DNA of 33,848 nucleotides, taken from contig CAMCSP010000005.1 in NCBI GenBank assembly GCA_945877755.1, positions 1 through 33,848 on the forward strand. Reading direction: 5' to 3'. Made by a program: the position numbers and the translations under genes. The notes under the pieces were generated by a model, which was not told the DNA's origin, made no database searches, and worked only from the letters and a program-made list of their open reading frames with translations. This document shows, piece by piece, positions 6,410 through 15,466 of this stretch. Source of the DNA: Rickettsia typhi. Its GTDB lineage: Bacteria; Pseudomonadota; Alphaproteobacteria; Rickettsiales; JABSSG01. Every line of letters begins with the position of its first letter. Within the stretch, counting starts at the first letter, position 1.

Positions 6410-7018
6410 TTATTTCACGTGAGTTTTTTCTTTCAATTCCATGGCTTTTTTACGCATATTATGGTATTCTTCTATTGGAATATATTTATCGACAGGAATA
6501 TAATCAATAAATAATTTACCATGTACATGATCGGTTTCATGTTGAATAATGCGAGCTAAAAATCCTTCAGCAGTGCCTTCTAATAAATTGCCCTCAACGT
6601 CATAAGCTTTGTAATTGATTTTCTTGTAGCGTGTGACTAGGCCAGTAAGATCTTTCACTGAAAAACATCCTTCATAATCTTCATTTTTTCCTTGTTCTTC
6701 AATTCCTTCATAACTTGGATTAATCCAGATAGATTTAGGCATTGATTGAGTAAAATCTTGACGCCATTTTTTTAATCCTGGAGTTTCGTTAGCAGCAAAA
6801 ACTATTATTTTTTTGGCTATGCCGACTTGTGGTGCAGCAAGTCCGGCAATATTCGATTCTTCATCATATTTCGCTTCTAATATTGCAATGTCGTTCTTAT
6901 CCTCAACGCTTAAGGGAAAAGTTAAACTTTTGGCAGGAGTTGTTAAAATATGAGGCCTAAAGCCATTGACATCAGCAACTAAATATTGAGGTAGAGGATG
7001 TTTTTTAGTAGTGTTCAT
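6410..7018 (-). CDS. def: Peptide deformylase-family protein
   Basis: Peptide deformylase removes the formyl group from new proteins. All three metal-site motifs are present: AGLAAPQVG (about 58-66), EGCFS with metal ligand Cys118, and QHETDH with His160, Glu161 and His164. Two departures from the textbook enzyme are visible. The first glycine of GxGLAAPQ is Ile, and the usual EGCLS is EGCFS. The protein is also longer (202 residues) than the ~170 of E. coli Def. It could be the second, divergent deformylase that many alphaproteobacteria keep, so activity is likely but not certain. It follows the DUF2000 gene with an 8-bp gap and is probably co-transcribed with it. Confidence 0.85.
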   Translation of the reverse strand: MNTTKKHPLPQYLVADVNGFRPHILTTPAKSLTFPLSVEDKNDIAILEAKYDEESNIAGLAAPQVGIAKKIIVFAANETPGLKKWRQDFTQSMPKSIWINPSYEGIEEQGKNEDYEGCFSVKDLTGLVTRYKKINYKAYDVEGNLLEGTAEGFLARIIQHETDHVHGKLFIDYIPVDKYIPIEEYHNMRKKAMELKEKTHVK

Positions 7019-7026
7019 GGTGTTTA

Positions 7027-7437
7027 TTATCTATATAACGAAAATTTTTTGGTTATCTGAGAGACAACATCCCATTTTCCAAAAATTACAGAAGCATAAT
7101 AAATATGTTCATTTTGAGTCTTTTTTGAAATAGACTCTATTTGCTCTAAATATGTTCCTCCAGTCATACTGTTGACAAATGCTAGTTGTGTGACCCCAGC
7201 CTCTTTTGCGCTTATTACCGCCTTCATGATCTCACTTGATTTGCCACGTAGCACTATGTAAGGCAGGCCTGAAATCTTCCACTCGTTAGCACTTGCATCG
7301 ATATTAGATTGCAGAAAGCAAATGTTTTCCCCAAGCAATGCTCCAATTGCCAAAGAAGCATGCGCTACTGCATTCATCGCAACACCAGCCTCTATATCTT
7401 TATTTACGATTATAACTAGTTTGTTTTCAAAGGTCAT
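7027..7437 (-). CDS. DUF2000-family protein (PTH2-like fold)
   Basis: The 136-residue protein resembles the DUF2000 family. It has the opening [31 protein letters not shown], the central [13 protein letters not shown], and the late segment [10 protein letters not shown]. The known structures of this family have a peptidyl-tRNA hydrolase 2-like fold, but no activity is established. It precedes a peptide deformylase with 8 bp between stop and start. Both folds act on newly made peptides in other systems, which hints at a shared role around translation, though this is inference. GAGGGAAA before the ATG serves as ribosome binding site. Confidence 0.7.
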   Translation of the reverse strand: MTFENKLVIIVNKDIEAGVAMNAVAHASLAIGALLGENICFLQSNIDASANEWKISGLPYIVLRGKSSEIMKAVISAKEAGVTQLAFVNSMTGGTYLEQIESISKKTQNEHIYYASVIFGKWDVVSQITKKFSLYR

Positions 7438-7669
7438 TTTCCCTCTTTATATTAGTTAAAAAATGTTCTAGCCCAATGGTTCTTATAAGTTTGGTGAGCT
7501 AAGCCCCCATGCAAAAACTTACAAATAATAATTCGGATGGGTAAAACGCATTTGGCCTAAATATATACATTATTCTACTATATTGTTGTTATTTTTCTAG
7601 AGTAAATAATTGTTTTGCGATAATTATCAACCTTAAGCCCATCAAAGCAATACAGAATCAGATTAAGTA

Positions 7670-8731
7670 TCAACTCCCCCAATTTTTTTGTGTTGTATCA
7701 GTAGATTGGCTCTGGTTTGAAATAAAGTTATTTATGAGTTCATTAAGCCTTTCAGCATCTTTAACCATACCTTTACTTTGAGCAATGGCTAAAGCCTGAT
7801 TCAAGTATAGTAAGCCTTTTTCATTATCACCTTCTTTTAAGCATATCTTCCCCTTTATTTGCAATAAATGTACAAATGTTTTGCTACCCTCTTTCACTTG
7901 TAAGTTTTCAAAAAATTCCTTTGCTTCATTTAGTTTTCCTAGCTCCACTAAACAACGTATATATCTTATTGCTGTTCTACAATAATCGTCAGAGTATTCT
8001 TTATATATCTTCATAGCTTGCTTGTAATACTGTGAAGCTAGCTCTGATTGGTTAAATAAATCCTGATGTAATGCGCCAGCATTAAAGTATATTTTTGCTT
8101 TTACATATTCATTCATTTTTGGATTATTGGTTAGTTCTAAAGCTTTTTTTATCATTTTAAAAGCTAGCTCTTGTTGTTTAGTAGCTCTATATATTGCAGA
8201 TTGCAAATACAGGCTTCTTCCCAACAAATTAGGGTCATCCCCAGCCAGTTTAAAGCCTTCTAAAGCAGCTTTTCTTGCTTCTTCGTAATTACCTAAATAA
8301 AAATAACAGCTTGCTAATCTTGCATAAATTAATGATTTTTCTTCATTTGTTAGAGCATCATTATTGATAGTCCTAATTCCTTTAATTATAATCTCTTGCC
8401 AATTTTCTTGCTCCTTTAAAGTATGATAGGAACTTTCAAATTCATTTAATCTTGTATTAGCTATCGCAGTTTGTATTACATTTGTTGCAGAACAATCTTT
8501 CGCAACAATAACTACAGCTGCAATAATAGCCATTATGGCTAATATATGTGATATTTTGCTCTTAGGTTGGTTCTTAATTTTGTAATGGATAAAGAGACTA
8601 CTATAGGACTGATGCCATGAATAAGGTAATATGGCCCTGGCTTTAGTGCATATGCTTGTGAAAAATACATATAGACTTGTGCCAAATAAAGTTGATCGTA
8701 TATTAATACTCAAATGATGTTGTGTAATCAT
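7670..8731 (-). CDS. TPR-repeat protein with N-terminal membrane segment
   Basis: The C-terminal ~240 residues contain several tetratricopeptide-type helical hairpins, e.g. LIYARLASCYFYLGNYEEARKAALEGFKLAGDD, KAKIYFNAGALHQDLFNQSELASQYYKQAMKIYKEY and GKICLKEGDNEKGLLYLNQALAIAQSKG. These usually form protein-binding scaffolds. A hydrophobic segment at about residues 62-77 (SHILAIMAIIAAVVIVA) is a membrane anchor or signal sequence. This places the repeats outside the cytoplasm if the segment is N-terminal. The start is uncertain: the first 60 residues look non-conserved, and initiation at Met67 (position 8533) is a possible alternative; neither has a good ribosome binding site. The partner is unknown. 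It lies just downstream of tRNA-Gln on the same strand and may be read from that promoter. Confidence 0.7.
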   Translation of the reverse strand: MITQHHLSINIRSTLFGTSLYVFFTSICTKARAILPYSWHQSYSSLFIHYKIKNQPKSKISHILAIMAIIAAVVIVAKDCSATNVIQTAIANTRLNEFESSYHTLKEQENWQEIIIKGIRTINNDALTNEEKSLIYARLASCYFYLGNYEEARKAALEGFKLAGDDPNLLGRSLYLQSAIYRATKQQELAFKMIKKALELTNNPKMNEYVKAKIYFNAGALHQDLFNQSELASQYYKQAMKIYKEYSDDYCRTAIRYIRCLVELGKLNEAKEFFENLQVKEGSKTFVHLLQIKGKICLKEGDNEKGLLYLNQALAIAQSKGMVKDAERLNELINNFISNQSQSTDTTQKNWGS

Positions 8732-8775
8732 ATAACAATTTGCATACTACCTTTCCGGTATGGACTGAAGGCAAA

Positions 8776-8850
8776 TGGCTGGGACGGTAGGATTCGAACC
8801 TACGGATGACGGGATCAAAACCCGTTGCCTTACCACTTGGCGACGTCCCA
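8776..8850 (-). tRNA. tRNA-Gln(TTG)
   Basis: The minus strand folds into a complete cloverleaf. The acceptor TGGGACG pairs with CGTCCCA, with discriminator G and an encoded CCA. The D arm is GCCAAGTGGTAAGGC, the anticodon arm ACGGG-TTTTGAT-CCCGT with anticodon TTG, and the T arm GTAGG-TTCGAAT-CCTAC. The unusual 5' U is normal for tRNA-Gln. It overlaps a spurious 62-aa ORF in the track. Confidence 0.97.
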
Positions 8851-8870
8851 ATGACAAAATAAGAGCTTTC

Positions 8871-8899
8871 TTTATAGATTTATTCTCAATCGATGTCAA
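8871..8899 (-). promoter_or_regulatory. Sigma-70-type promoter of tRNA-Gln
   Basis: On the minus strand, TTGACA (8899-8894) and TATAAA (8876-8871) are separated by exactly 17 bp. The predicted start is about 14 bases before the tRNA 5' end. Confidence 0.8.
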
Positions 8900-9008
8900 A
8901 TATCTATTGTTTGAAAATATTTCATTGAGAAGCACTACTAATTAATAAATTCCTTTATATTCAATGCAATATCGGCTATTGTCTGGATTTATTTTATAAT
9001 AAATTCAG

Positions 9009-10103
9009 ATGAATAATAAAAGAAGACGTATATTAGTGGCGATGTCTGGCGGGGTAGATAGCTCAACGGTGGCTGCATTGTTGGTTGATCAGGGTCATGA
9101 GGTTATTGGTGTGACCATGCAGCTTTATGATATGGGTGAAACCTTGGCACGCAAGGGTGCTTGTTGTGCTGGTCAGGATATTTATGACGCAAAAATGGTA
9201 GCTGATAAACTAGGTATTCCTCATTATGTGTTGAATTATGAAAATCGATTTAAGGATGCGGTTATTGAAGAGTTTGCTGATTCCTATTTACGTGGTGAAA
9301 CGCCAATTCCATGCATTAAATGCAATCAAACCGTGAAGTTTACTGATTTGTATAAAATGGCAAAAGATCTTAATGCTGATGCATTAGCGACAGGGCATTA
9401 TGTGCAAAAAATAAATGGACCAAATGGGGTAGAATTACATAAAGGTGTGGATGAACGAAAGGATCAAAGCTATTTTCTATTTGCTACTACTAAGGAGCAA
9501 CTAGAGTTTGTAGAATTTCCTTTGGGTGGTATGACCAAAGATCAAACCAGACAATTGGCGTTAAAATATGAGCTTGAAGTAGCTGATAAACCAGATAGTC
9601 AGGATATTTGTTTTGTACCAAATGGTGATTATGCCTCGGTGATTGAAAGAATTAGACCTGGTGCATTAGACGAAGGTAATATTTTGGATATTGATGGTAA
9701 AGTAATTGGCAGACATAACGGTATTATCAACTATACCATAGGTCAACGTAGAGGCATAGGCATCGCGCATGCTGAACCCTTATATGTGATTAAGATTAAT
9801 CCTACTGATAACAGCGTGGTTGTTGGCACAGAAAATCATTTACAAAAGGCAAGCTTTAGCATAAAAGAGGTGAATTGGTTATTAGGTGATGAGTTTCCGA
9901 GTGAGGGTATCAGGTCGAAAATAAAAATTCGATCAGGTCACGAAGGATGTGAAGCGATGATTAAAAAATCTTCCACCGATAATGGCTGCTTCATAGTGAA
10001 GCTGCTTGAATATCAAAAATCAATAACTCCAGGGCAAGCATGTGTTTTGTATGATGGCACGAGAGTGCTTGGTGGCGGGTGGATTGCTAACATTAAAGAA
10101 TAA
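9009..10103 (+). CDS. mnmA: tRNA-specific 2-thiouridylase MnmA
   Basis: MnmA adds sulfur to C2 of the wobble uridine in tRNA-Lys, -Glu and -Gln. The 364-residue protein starts with the ATP-pyrophosphatase P-loop AMSGGVDSS (about 11-19). It contains the two catalytic Cys: Cys102 in CIKC and Cys201 in SQDICFV. Further family blocks are ATGHYV, DQSYFLF, GIINYTIGQRRGIGI and the C-terminal TPGQACVLYDG. Length matches bacterial MnmA. It lies divergent from tRNA-Gln(TTG), one of its own substrates. A TATAAT box ends only 9 bases before the ATG and no Shine-Dalgarno sequence is visible. It is followed after 11 bp by the APC permease gene. Confidence 0.95.
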   Translation: MNNKRRRILVAMSGGVDSSTVAALLVDQGHEVIGVTMQLYDMGETLARKGACCAGQDIYDAKMVADKLGIPHYVLNYENRFKDAVIEEFADSYLRGETPIPCIKCNQTVKFTDLYKMAKDLNADALATGHYVQKINGPNGVELHKGVDERKDQSYFLFATTKEQLEFVEFPLGGMTKDQTRQLALKYELEVADKPDSQDICFVPNGDYASVIERIRPGALDEGNILDIDGKVIGRHNGIINYTIGQRRGIGIAHAEPLYVIKINPTDNSVVVGTENHLQKASFSIKEVNWLLGDEFPSEGIRSKIKIRSGHEGCEAMIKKSSTDNGCFIVKLLEYQKSITPGQACVLYDGTRVLGGGWIANIKE

Positions 10104-10114
10104 GGAATTTACTC

Positions 10115-11503
10115 ATGAGTATATTTAGGAAAAAGAGCATTAAAACTGTGCATGATGTAAGTGAACATAGCAAACTTGAAAGACGGCTTGGTGCAATGGA
10201 CTTATTGTTAATGGGTATTGGTGCTGTGGTTGGTACTGGTATTTTTGTATTAACTGGAGTTCAAGCGGCAACAGCTGCAGGGCCAGCAGTAATGGTTTCA
10301 TTTATGCTTGGTGGTCTTACCTGTATTTTTGTAGCATTAGTTTATACTGAAATTGCTTCAAGCGTTCCAAGCGCAGGTGGTGCTTATACGTTCTCTTATA
10401 TATCTTTAGGTGAAATAGTTGCGTGGCTTGTTGGTTGGATGTCGATTGTACAGCTATGCTTAGGTGCTACTACTGTGGCAGCTGGTTGGTCTGGTTATAT
10501 GATGGGAATTCTAGCTCAGGCAGATATATATTTACCACATGCTTTTGTTAATATTCCGAGTAAAGGTGGTATTATTGATTTGCCAGCATGCTTTATCTGT
10601 TTAGTTGTCACTGCAGTTTTGATCAGAGGAATTAAAGAAAGCGTTAAATTTAATGCTATTTTAGTTGTAGTAAAATTAGTTGCTATCTTTATTTTTCTTA
10701 TTGTTGCCGCCCCTCATTTTAAGTTAGAAAATTGGAGTAATTTTACACCATTTGGTATCGAAGGTGTTGCGGTTGCTGCTGGCGCAATCTTTATGGCATA
10801 TACAGGTTTTGATGCTGTAGCAAATGCTACAGAAGAAAGTAAAAATCCTGAAAAAGATGTAACTTTCGGATTGATCGGGTCTTTGTTAGTTTGCATAGTG
10901 CTTTATGTTTTAGTATCAGGAATGCTTACTGGAATAGTGCCTTATACTCAGTTAAATAATACAGAACCTCTTGCCTATGCGCTAAAAGCTAATGGTAGCC
11001 AGATTGGTGGTGCTTTGGTAGCGGCTGGTGGTATTGCTGGTATGACTACGGTTATCTTATTTCAAGTTTATGCACAGTCGAGAATTTTTATGGCTATGGC
11101 TCGTGATGGTTTATTACCAAAGTTTTTTAGTAAAATTCACTCTAAATATCATACGCCTTATATATGCACTATCATTATAGGTGTTAGCATGTCTATTGTT
11201 GCCGGGTTCTTACCAATTGCAATTATGGGAAATATGGCAAGTATGGGAACTTTAATTGTCTTTTTAGTTGTTTCAGTTTCTGCTCTTGTTTTAAGAAAAT
11301 CTAAGCCAGATATTAAAAGACCATTTAAATGTCCGGCCATCAATTTGGTTACTGCACTTGCGGTGTTATCATGTGGATATTTGATTTACAGCCTCTTAGA
11401 TTCTGTTGGGATATATATGTTGATATGGATTGTCCTTGGTTTGATAGTTTATTTTGTATATAGTAAAAATAACGTTACTAAATATAATTTTTATAAGACT
11501 TAA
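10115..11503 (+). CDS. APC-superfamily amino acid permease (CAT-like)
   Basis: This is a 462-residue inner-membrane transporter with about 12 hydrophobic segments. The family signature follows the N-terminal RRLGAMDLLLMGIGAVVGTGIFVLTG, in which the unwound TM1 GxG motif binds the substrate carboxylate. TM2 and TM3 carry VYTEIASSVPSAGGAYTFSYISLGEIVAWLVGWM, and TM6 carries AYTGFDAVANATEES; both are typical of the cationic amino acid transporter (CAT/YhdG-like) group. Uptake of host amino acids fits an intracellular lifestyle. The gene is tightly spaced after mnmA (11 bp) and before hisS, so the three may be one transcript. Which amino acid is moved cannot be read from sequence. Confidence 0.88.
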   Translation: MSIFRKKSIKTVHDVSEHSKLERRLGAMDLLLMGIGAVVGTGIFVLTGVQAATAAGPAVMVSFMLGGLTCIFVALVYTEIASSVPSAGGAYTFSYISLGEIVAWLVGWMSIVQLCLGATTVAAGWSGYMMGILAQADIYLPHAFVNIPSKGGIIDLPACFICLVVTAVLIRGIKESVKFNAILVVVKLVAIFIFLIVAAPHFKLENWSNFTPFGIEGVAVAAGAIFMAYTGFDAVANATEESKNPEKDVTFGLIGSLLVCIVLYVLVSGMLTGIVPYTQLNNTEPLAYALKANGSQIGGALVAAGGIAGMTTVILFQVYAQSRIFMAMARDGLLPKFFSKIHSKYHTPYICTIIIGVSMSIVAGFLPIAIMGNMASMGTLIVFLVVSVSALVLRKSKPDIKRPFKCPAINLVTALAVLSCGYLIYSLLDSVGIYMLIWIVLGLIVYFVYSKNNVTKYNFYKT

Positions 11504-11520
11504 TTTCTAAATTGAATGAT

Positions 11521-12762
11521 ATGCAACTACAACCAGTAAGAGGCACTAAGGATATTTTGCCTGATGATTACGCAGTATATTTAGAACTTCTTGCTAAGGC
11601 TAAGCAGGTAACTTTAAGTTATGGTTATCAAGAGCTTTCTATACCGATTTTCGAATTTTCTGAAGTATTCAAAAGAACTTTAGGAGATTATTCTGATGTT
11701 GTTACCAAAGAAATGTATAGTTTTGAAGATAGAGGCGGGCAGAGTATCACTCTTCGTCCTGAACATACAGCAGGTATTGCAAGATGTATAATTTCAAATG
11801 GCATGCAACATCTTTTGCCATTGAAGCTTTTTACCATAGGGCCAAATTTTCGTTATGAAAGACCACAAAAAGGAAGACAGCGTCAATTTCATCAGATGAC
11901 CGTTGAAGCTATTGGCTATAATAACCCGATAGTTGATGTGGAGGTTATAGCTTTGGCAGCTAATATACTAAAATCATTAAATATTTTAGATAAAACTAGA
12001 TTGGAAATAAATACACTTGGTGATAATGAAAGCCGGGCTACATATCTAAATGTGTTGACGGGATATTTATCTAAATATAAAAATGATTTATCTGACGATA
12101 GTAAGGTTAGACTAGAAAAAAATCCTTTAAGAGTTTTAGATTCTAAGGATCCCAATGATAAAAAAATTGTTGCGGATGCACCAGTAATTTATGATTCTTT
12201 GAATGTTACATCTAAAAAGTTTTTTGATCAGATTTTGGAGTCGTTAACTAAAATTGGATTGAAGTTTATTTTAAATAGCAAGATTGTTCGAGGATTGGAT
12301 TATTATTCGCACACAGCATTTGAATTTGTAACCGAAGAGTTAGGTTCTCAAGGTACAGTAATTGGCGGTGGCCGATATGATGATTTATATAAAATAATAG
12401 GCAATCATGATATTCCTGCTATTGGCTTTGCAATGGGAATAGAAAGAGCTTTTGAGTTATATAGTATTGCAAATCCACGGCCTGATATTAATAATGGAGT
12501 GTTTGTGGTTAGTTTAGGTGAGGAAAGCGATGTTCAGTCATTACAAATTGCCCAAATGTTGCGTGCACGAAATATCACAGTCTATTTTGAACAAGTTAAT
12601 AATGTAGCAAAAGCTATTAAAAAAGCTGTGGCTAAGAAGGCTAAATTTGTGCTCATTGTTGGTGAAGATGAAACTAGAGAAAATAAATTCAAACTAAAGA
12701 ACCTGGTTAATCGTGATGAGCAAATTTTAACAGTTGATGAATTAGGGCGTTATGAGTTTTAA
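11521..12762 (+). CDS. hisS: Histidine-tRNA ligase
   Basis: HisS is a class II aminoacyl-tRNA synthetase that charges tRNA-His. It opens with [12 protein letters not shown]. Motif 2 is seen around [15 protein letters not shown], with the histidine-specific blocks [11 protein letters not shown] and [13 protein letters not shown]. Motif 3 is [10 protein letters not shown]-terminal anticodon-binding domain ends the protein ([22 protein letters not shown] onward). The ORF track start at 11512 is a TTG; I prefer the ATG at 11521, three codons later, giving 413 residues. Neither has a clear ribosome binding site. Its end overlaps prfA by 11 bp, so the two are co-translated. Confidence 0.95.
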   Translation: MQLQPVRGTKDILPDDYAVYLELLAKAKQVTLSYGYQELSIPIFEFSEVFKRTLGDYSDVVTKEMYSFEDRGGQSITLRPEHTAGIARCIISNGMQHLLPLKLFTIGPNFRYERPQKGRQRQFHQMTVEAIGYNNPIVDVEVIALAANILKSLNILDKTRLEINTLGDNESRATYLNVLTGYLSKYKNDLSDDSKVRLEKNPLRVLDSKDPNDKKIVADAPVIYDSLNVTSKKFFDQILESLTKIGLKFILNSKIVRGLDYYSHTAFEFVTEELGSQGTVIGGGRYDDLYKIIGNHDIPAIGFAMGIERAFELYSIANPRPDINNGVFVVSLGEESDVQSLQIAQMLRARNITVYFEQVNNVAKAIKKAVAKKAKFVLIVGEDETRENKFKLKNLVNRDEQILTVDELGRYEF

Positions 12763-13831
12763 AGACAAGTTAGGAAAAATTTTAGAGAAGCATGTTCAGC
12801 TTCAGGATAAGTTATCTGACCCTGAGGTTATTAATAGCAAGGATTTCATAAAATTATCTAAAGAATTATCAGATCTTGAAAGTATTGTAGAGAACGTTAA
12901 CAGCTATAAAAAAATGGCTGATGAGTATGACAGCCTAAAATTATTGGTCGAAGATAATAGTACCGATAATGAATTGAAAGATATGGCAGAACAAGAACTG
13001 TATAATCTTAAAAAATTATTGCCAGAAGAAGAAAGAAAATTAAAGTTATCTTTGTTGCCTAAAGATGAGGCAGATTCAAAGAATGCTATACTTGAAGTTA
13101 GAGCTGGTACTGGTGGTGATGAGGCAGCACTATTTGCAGCCTCGTTATTTAATATGTATTTGCGCTATGCAGATTTACAGGGCTGGAAATGTGAAATTTT
13201 ATCCATTTCTGAAACTGGTATCGGCGGTTATAAGGAAGCTTCAGTAAGTATATCTGGTCATGATGTGTTCTCTAAATTGAAGTTTGAATCTGGAGTCCAC
13301 CGCGTACAAAGAGTTCCTGAAACAGAAACTAGCGGTCGTATCCATACTTCTGCAGCTACAGTAGCTGTGTTACCAGAAGCTGAGGAAGTTGATATAAAAA
13401 TTGAAGATAAAGATTTAAGAATTGATATTTTTAGATCAAGCGGTCCTGGTGGGCAGTCAGTTAATACTACTGATAGCGCAGTGCGAATTGTTCATATTCC
13501 AACTGGTATTATGGTTCAGCAGCAAGATGAAAAATCTCAGCATAAAAACAAAGCTAAGGCAATGAAGGTTCTTAGATCTCGATTATACGAAGCAGAAAGA
13601 AATAGAACTGACGCCGAAAGATCAGCTTCAAGAAAAAGTCAAGTTGGTAGCGGTGATAGATCTGAGCGTATCAGAACTTATAATTTTCCCCAAGGAAGAG
13701 TTACTGATCACAGAATTAATCTAACATTATATCAGATTAACGATGTAATAAATAATGGTGAGTTGGGTGAACTAATTAATGCTCTGATTGCTGAAGATGA
13801 AGCAAAGAGATTAGCTGATTCTGTAGAATAG
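12752..13831 (+). CDS. prfA: Peptide chain release factor 1
   Basis: RF1 releases finished proteins at UAA and UAG. The stop-codon recognition tripeptide is Pro-Glu-Thr (189-191) within [23 protein letters not shown], the RF1 rather than RF2 pattern. The peptidyl hydrolysis motif is GGQ at about 233-235 ([12 protein letters not shown]). At 359 residues it is full length. It overlaps hisS by 11 bp. In many alphaproteobacteria prfA is followed by prmC, the methylase that modifies the GGQ glutamine. Here the next gene is an unrelated oxygenase, so prmC must lie elsewhere or be missing. Confidence 0.96.
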   Translation: MSFKDKLGKILEKHVQLQDKLSDPEVINSKDFIKLSKELSDLESIVENVNSYKKMADEYDSLKLLVEDNSTDNELKDMAEQELYNLKKLLPEEERKLKLSLLPKDEADSKNAILEVRAGTGGDEAALFAASLFNMYLRYADLQGWKCEILSISETGIGGYKEASVSISGHDVFSKLKFESGVHRVQRVPETETSGRIHTSAATVAVLPEAEEVDIKIEDKDLRIDIFRSSGPGGQSVNTTDSAVRIVHIPTGIMVQQQDEKSQHKNKAKAMKVLRSRLYEAERNRTDAERSASRKSQVGSGDRSERIRTYNFPQGRVTDHRINLTLYQINDVINNGELGELINALIAEDEAKRLADSVE

Positions 13832-13909
13832 AAGTATATTAAGTTTGATAAAAATAATTTGTAATAAGATTTGTAATGTTATAGATTGAGTGTTGTTTTG
13901 TAACTGAAA

Positions 13910-13915
13910 TACAAT
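13910..13915 (+). promoter_or_regulatory. Possible -10 box before the oxygenase gene
   Basis: TACAAT at 13910-13915 lies 18 bp after TTGAGT (13886-13891) in the 97-bp gap after prfA. The match is moderate, and the box ends 13 bases before the start codon. Confidence 0.35.
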
Positions 13916-13928
13916 AAGAATAACAAAT

Positions 13929-14582
13929 ATGGTATCTTTAATAAATTTAGAAGCAATTAAAAAAAGCAAGCTTTTTAATAACCCTTACCCTTATCTAATG
14001 GCGAATAATGTTTTAGATAAAAAAACATCGACTAAGATAAATAATGATTTCCCTGTTATGAATAAAACAGGGTTTTTCCCTCTTGAGTTATTAAATATTC
14101 ATGGTGCATTTGCTGACCTTATTAAAGAATTGCAGAAACCTGAATTTTCTGCAACTTTAACTGAAAAGTTAGGGGTCGAATTGCGTGATAAACCTCAAAT
14201 GATTACGATTCGTGGTTGGTCAGCAAAAAAAGATGGACGTATCCATAATGATGGAGCAGCAAAAATTGTAACTGCATTATTATATCTGAGTGAGGATTGG
14301 TCTGATAAAGAAGATGGTGGAGGTTTTAGGGTATTAACTAGTGATAAAAGTTTTGATGACCATGTTGTTGAGGTAACTCCTGAATACGGAAATTTTGTGA
14401 CATTTGTTCGAACAGAAAATTCTTGGCATGGTCATAAGCCTTTTATTGGTAAAAGAAGGGTAGTTCAGATTACTTGGCTTCGTAGTTGGGAAGATTTGGA
14501 ACGAAAAAATAAACGTGGAGCATTTTCTTTTTTTCTAAAGAAATTTTTGCCAAGTTTTATTACTGGTATTCCTAAATATTAA
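13929..14582 (+). CDS. 2-oxoglutarate/Fe(II)-dependent oxygenase
   Basis: The 217-residue protein has the double-stranded beta-helix oxygenase signature. The iron ligands are His106 and Asp108 in RIHNDG, and His167 in NSWHGHKPF (His169 is close by). The 2-oxoglutarate-binding Arg is in GKRRVVQITW. The spacing and the ALLYLSEDWSDKEDGGGFRVL block resemble prolyl-4-hydroxylase-type enzymes (2OG-FeII_Oxy). It has no signal peptide. Members hydroxylate proteins, free amino acids or small molecules; the target here is unknown. It sits alone between prfA and the sdh operon. Confidence 0.75.
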   Translation: MVSLINLEAIKKSKLFNNPYPYLMANNVLDKKTSTKINNDFPVMNKTGFFPLELLNIHGAFADLIKELQKPEFSATLTEKLGVELRDKPQMITIRGWSAKKDGRIHNDGAAKIVTALLYLSEDWSDKEDGGGFRVLTSDKSFDDHVVEVTPEYGNFVTFVRTENSWHGHKPFIGKRRVVQITWLRSWEDLERKNKRGAFSFFLKKFLPSFITGIPKY

Positions 14583-14671
14583 AATTAATAAAATTAAAAG
14601 AATTTTTACTATAGAAAAATTACAGTTTATGCTAAGCTTGCTGTTATTATAGAAAAAATAGGTATTAATAT

Positions 14672-15082
14672 ATGCAAGATAAAGCATTAAAGAAACGGCC
14701 CCTTTCTCCCCACTTAACAATTTATAAACCGCAGATAACTTCTATACTCTCCATCATGCATCGTATTACTGGGGCTAGTATGTTTTTCGGGGTCATTTTT
14801 CTGTCTTGGTTAGTTATTGCTATTTTAATGCAAACTACCGGTTTAAGTTTTTTTGAAACAGACTTTGGCAGGATCTTAGATAATTTATTGTTTAGAATTA
14901 TGTTAATGGGATTGATTTATTGCTTGTATTATCATTCTTTAAATGGAGTTAGGCATCTTTTTTGGGATTTAGGTATAGGCATTAATAATAAAGCAGTTTC
15001 TGTTTCTGGAGTTGTAGTAGTTACTGTTGCTATTATACTTACTGCAGTAACTTTTTTTATTGCTTCTTATAACGCATTTTAA
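14672..15082 (+). CDS. sdhC: Succinate dehydrogenase cytochrome b556 subunit
   Basis: SdhC is one of two membrane anchors of complex II, holding heme b and the quinone site. The 136 residues open with the family signature RPLSPHLTIYKPQITSILSIMHRITG. Three membrane helices follow. The heme-ligand histidine region is YYHSLNGVRHLFWDLG. It is the first gene of sdhCDAB, with 3 bp to sdhD. Confidence 0.95.
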   Translation: MQDKALKKRPLSPHLTIYKPQITSILSIMHRITGASMFFGVIFLSWLVIAILMQTTGLSFFETDFGRILDNLLFRIMLMGLIYCLYYHSLNGVRHLFWDLGIGINNKAVSVSGVVVVTVAIILTAVTFFIASYNAF

Positions 15083-15085
15083 GGC

Positions 15086-15454
15086 ATGTTCATGAGCGAA
15101 AATAAAATAAGATCGTCAGCTAAGGGTAGCTGCCATTGGTGGATACAAAGAAAAACAGCGGTAATAATGATACCATTAGTGATTTGGTTTGCATTGGTGA
15201 TCAATTCATTTTTATTAGATCCAGAGTTAGTGATTAATACTTTATTATATTCACCATTGAGATTTTTCTGTTTTTTGATTCTGATTAATATTTCTATTTT
15301 TCATGGAATGCTTGGCATGAAAGAAATTTGTGAAGATTATATTCATAATAATGCTTATAAATTCATAACAATTTTTCTTATAACTTGTTTAAGTTGGGTG
15401 ACAATGCTAGCTGTGTCACTTGTTTTACTTTTTAATTTTTTTATCAATGTTTAA
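15086..15454 (+). CDS. sdhD: Succinate dehydrogenase membrane anchor subunit
   Basis: SdhD is the second membrane anchor of complex II. The 122 residues contain three hydrophobic helices, the N-terminal HWWIQRKTAVIMIPL, and the HGMLGMKEICEDYI segment with the conserved His and Asp-Tyr near the heme and quinone site. Initiation could be at 15086 or at the second Met at 15092. It lies between sdhC and sdhA in the usual order. Confidence 0.93.
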   Translation: MFMSENKIRSSAKGSCHWWIQRKTAVIMIPLVIWFALVINSFLLDPELVINTLLYSPLRFFCFLILINISIFHGMLGMKEICEDYIHNNAYKFITIFLITCLSWVTMLAVSLVLLFNFFINV

Positions 15455-15466
15455 ATAAAAGATTAT

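Noticed and set aside
7480-7520. GGGGGCTTAGCTCA on the minus strand, like the 5' end of tRNA-Ala
   Set aside because: No anticodon arm, T arm or matching acceptor 3' strand follows within 90 bases; at most a decayed fragment.
8747-8935. 62-aa ORF on the minus strand
   Set aside because: It overlaps the complete tRNA-Gln gene, and its translation is just the tRNA read as codons.
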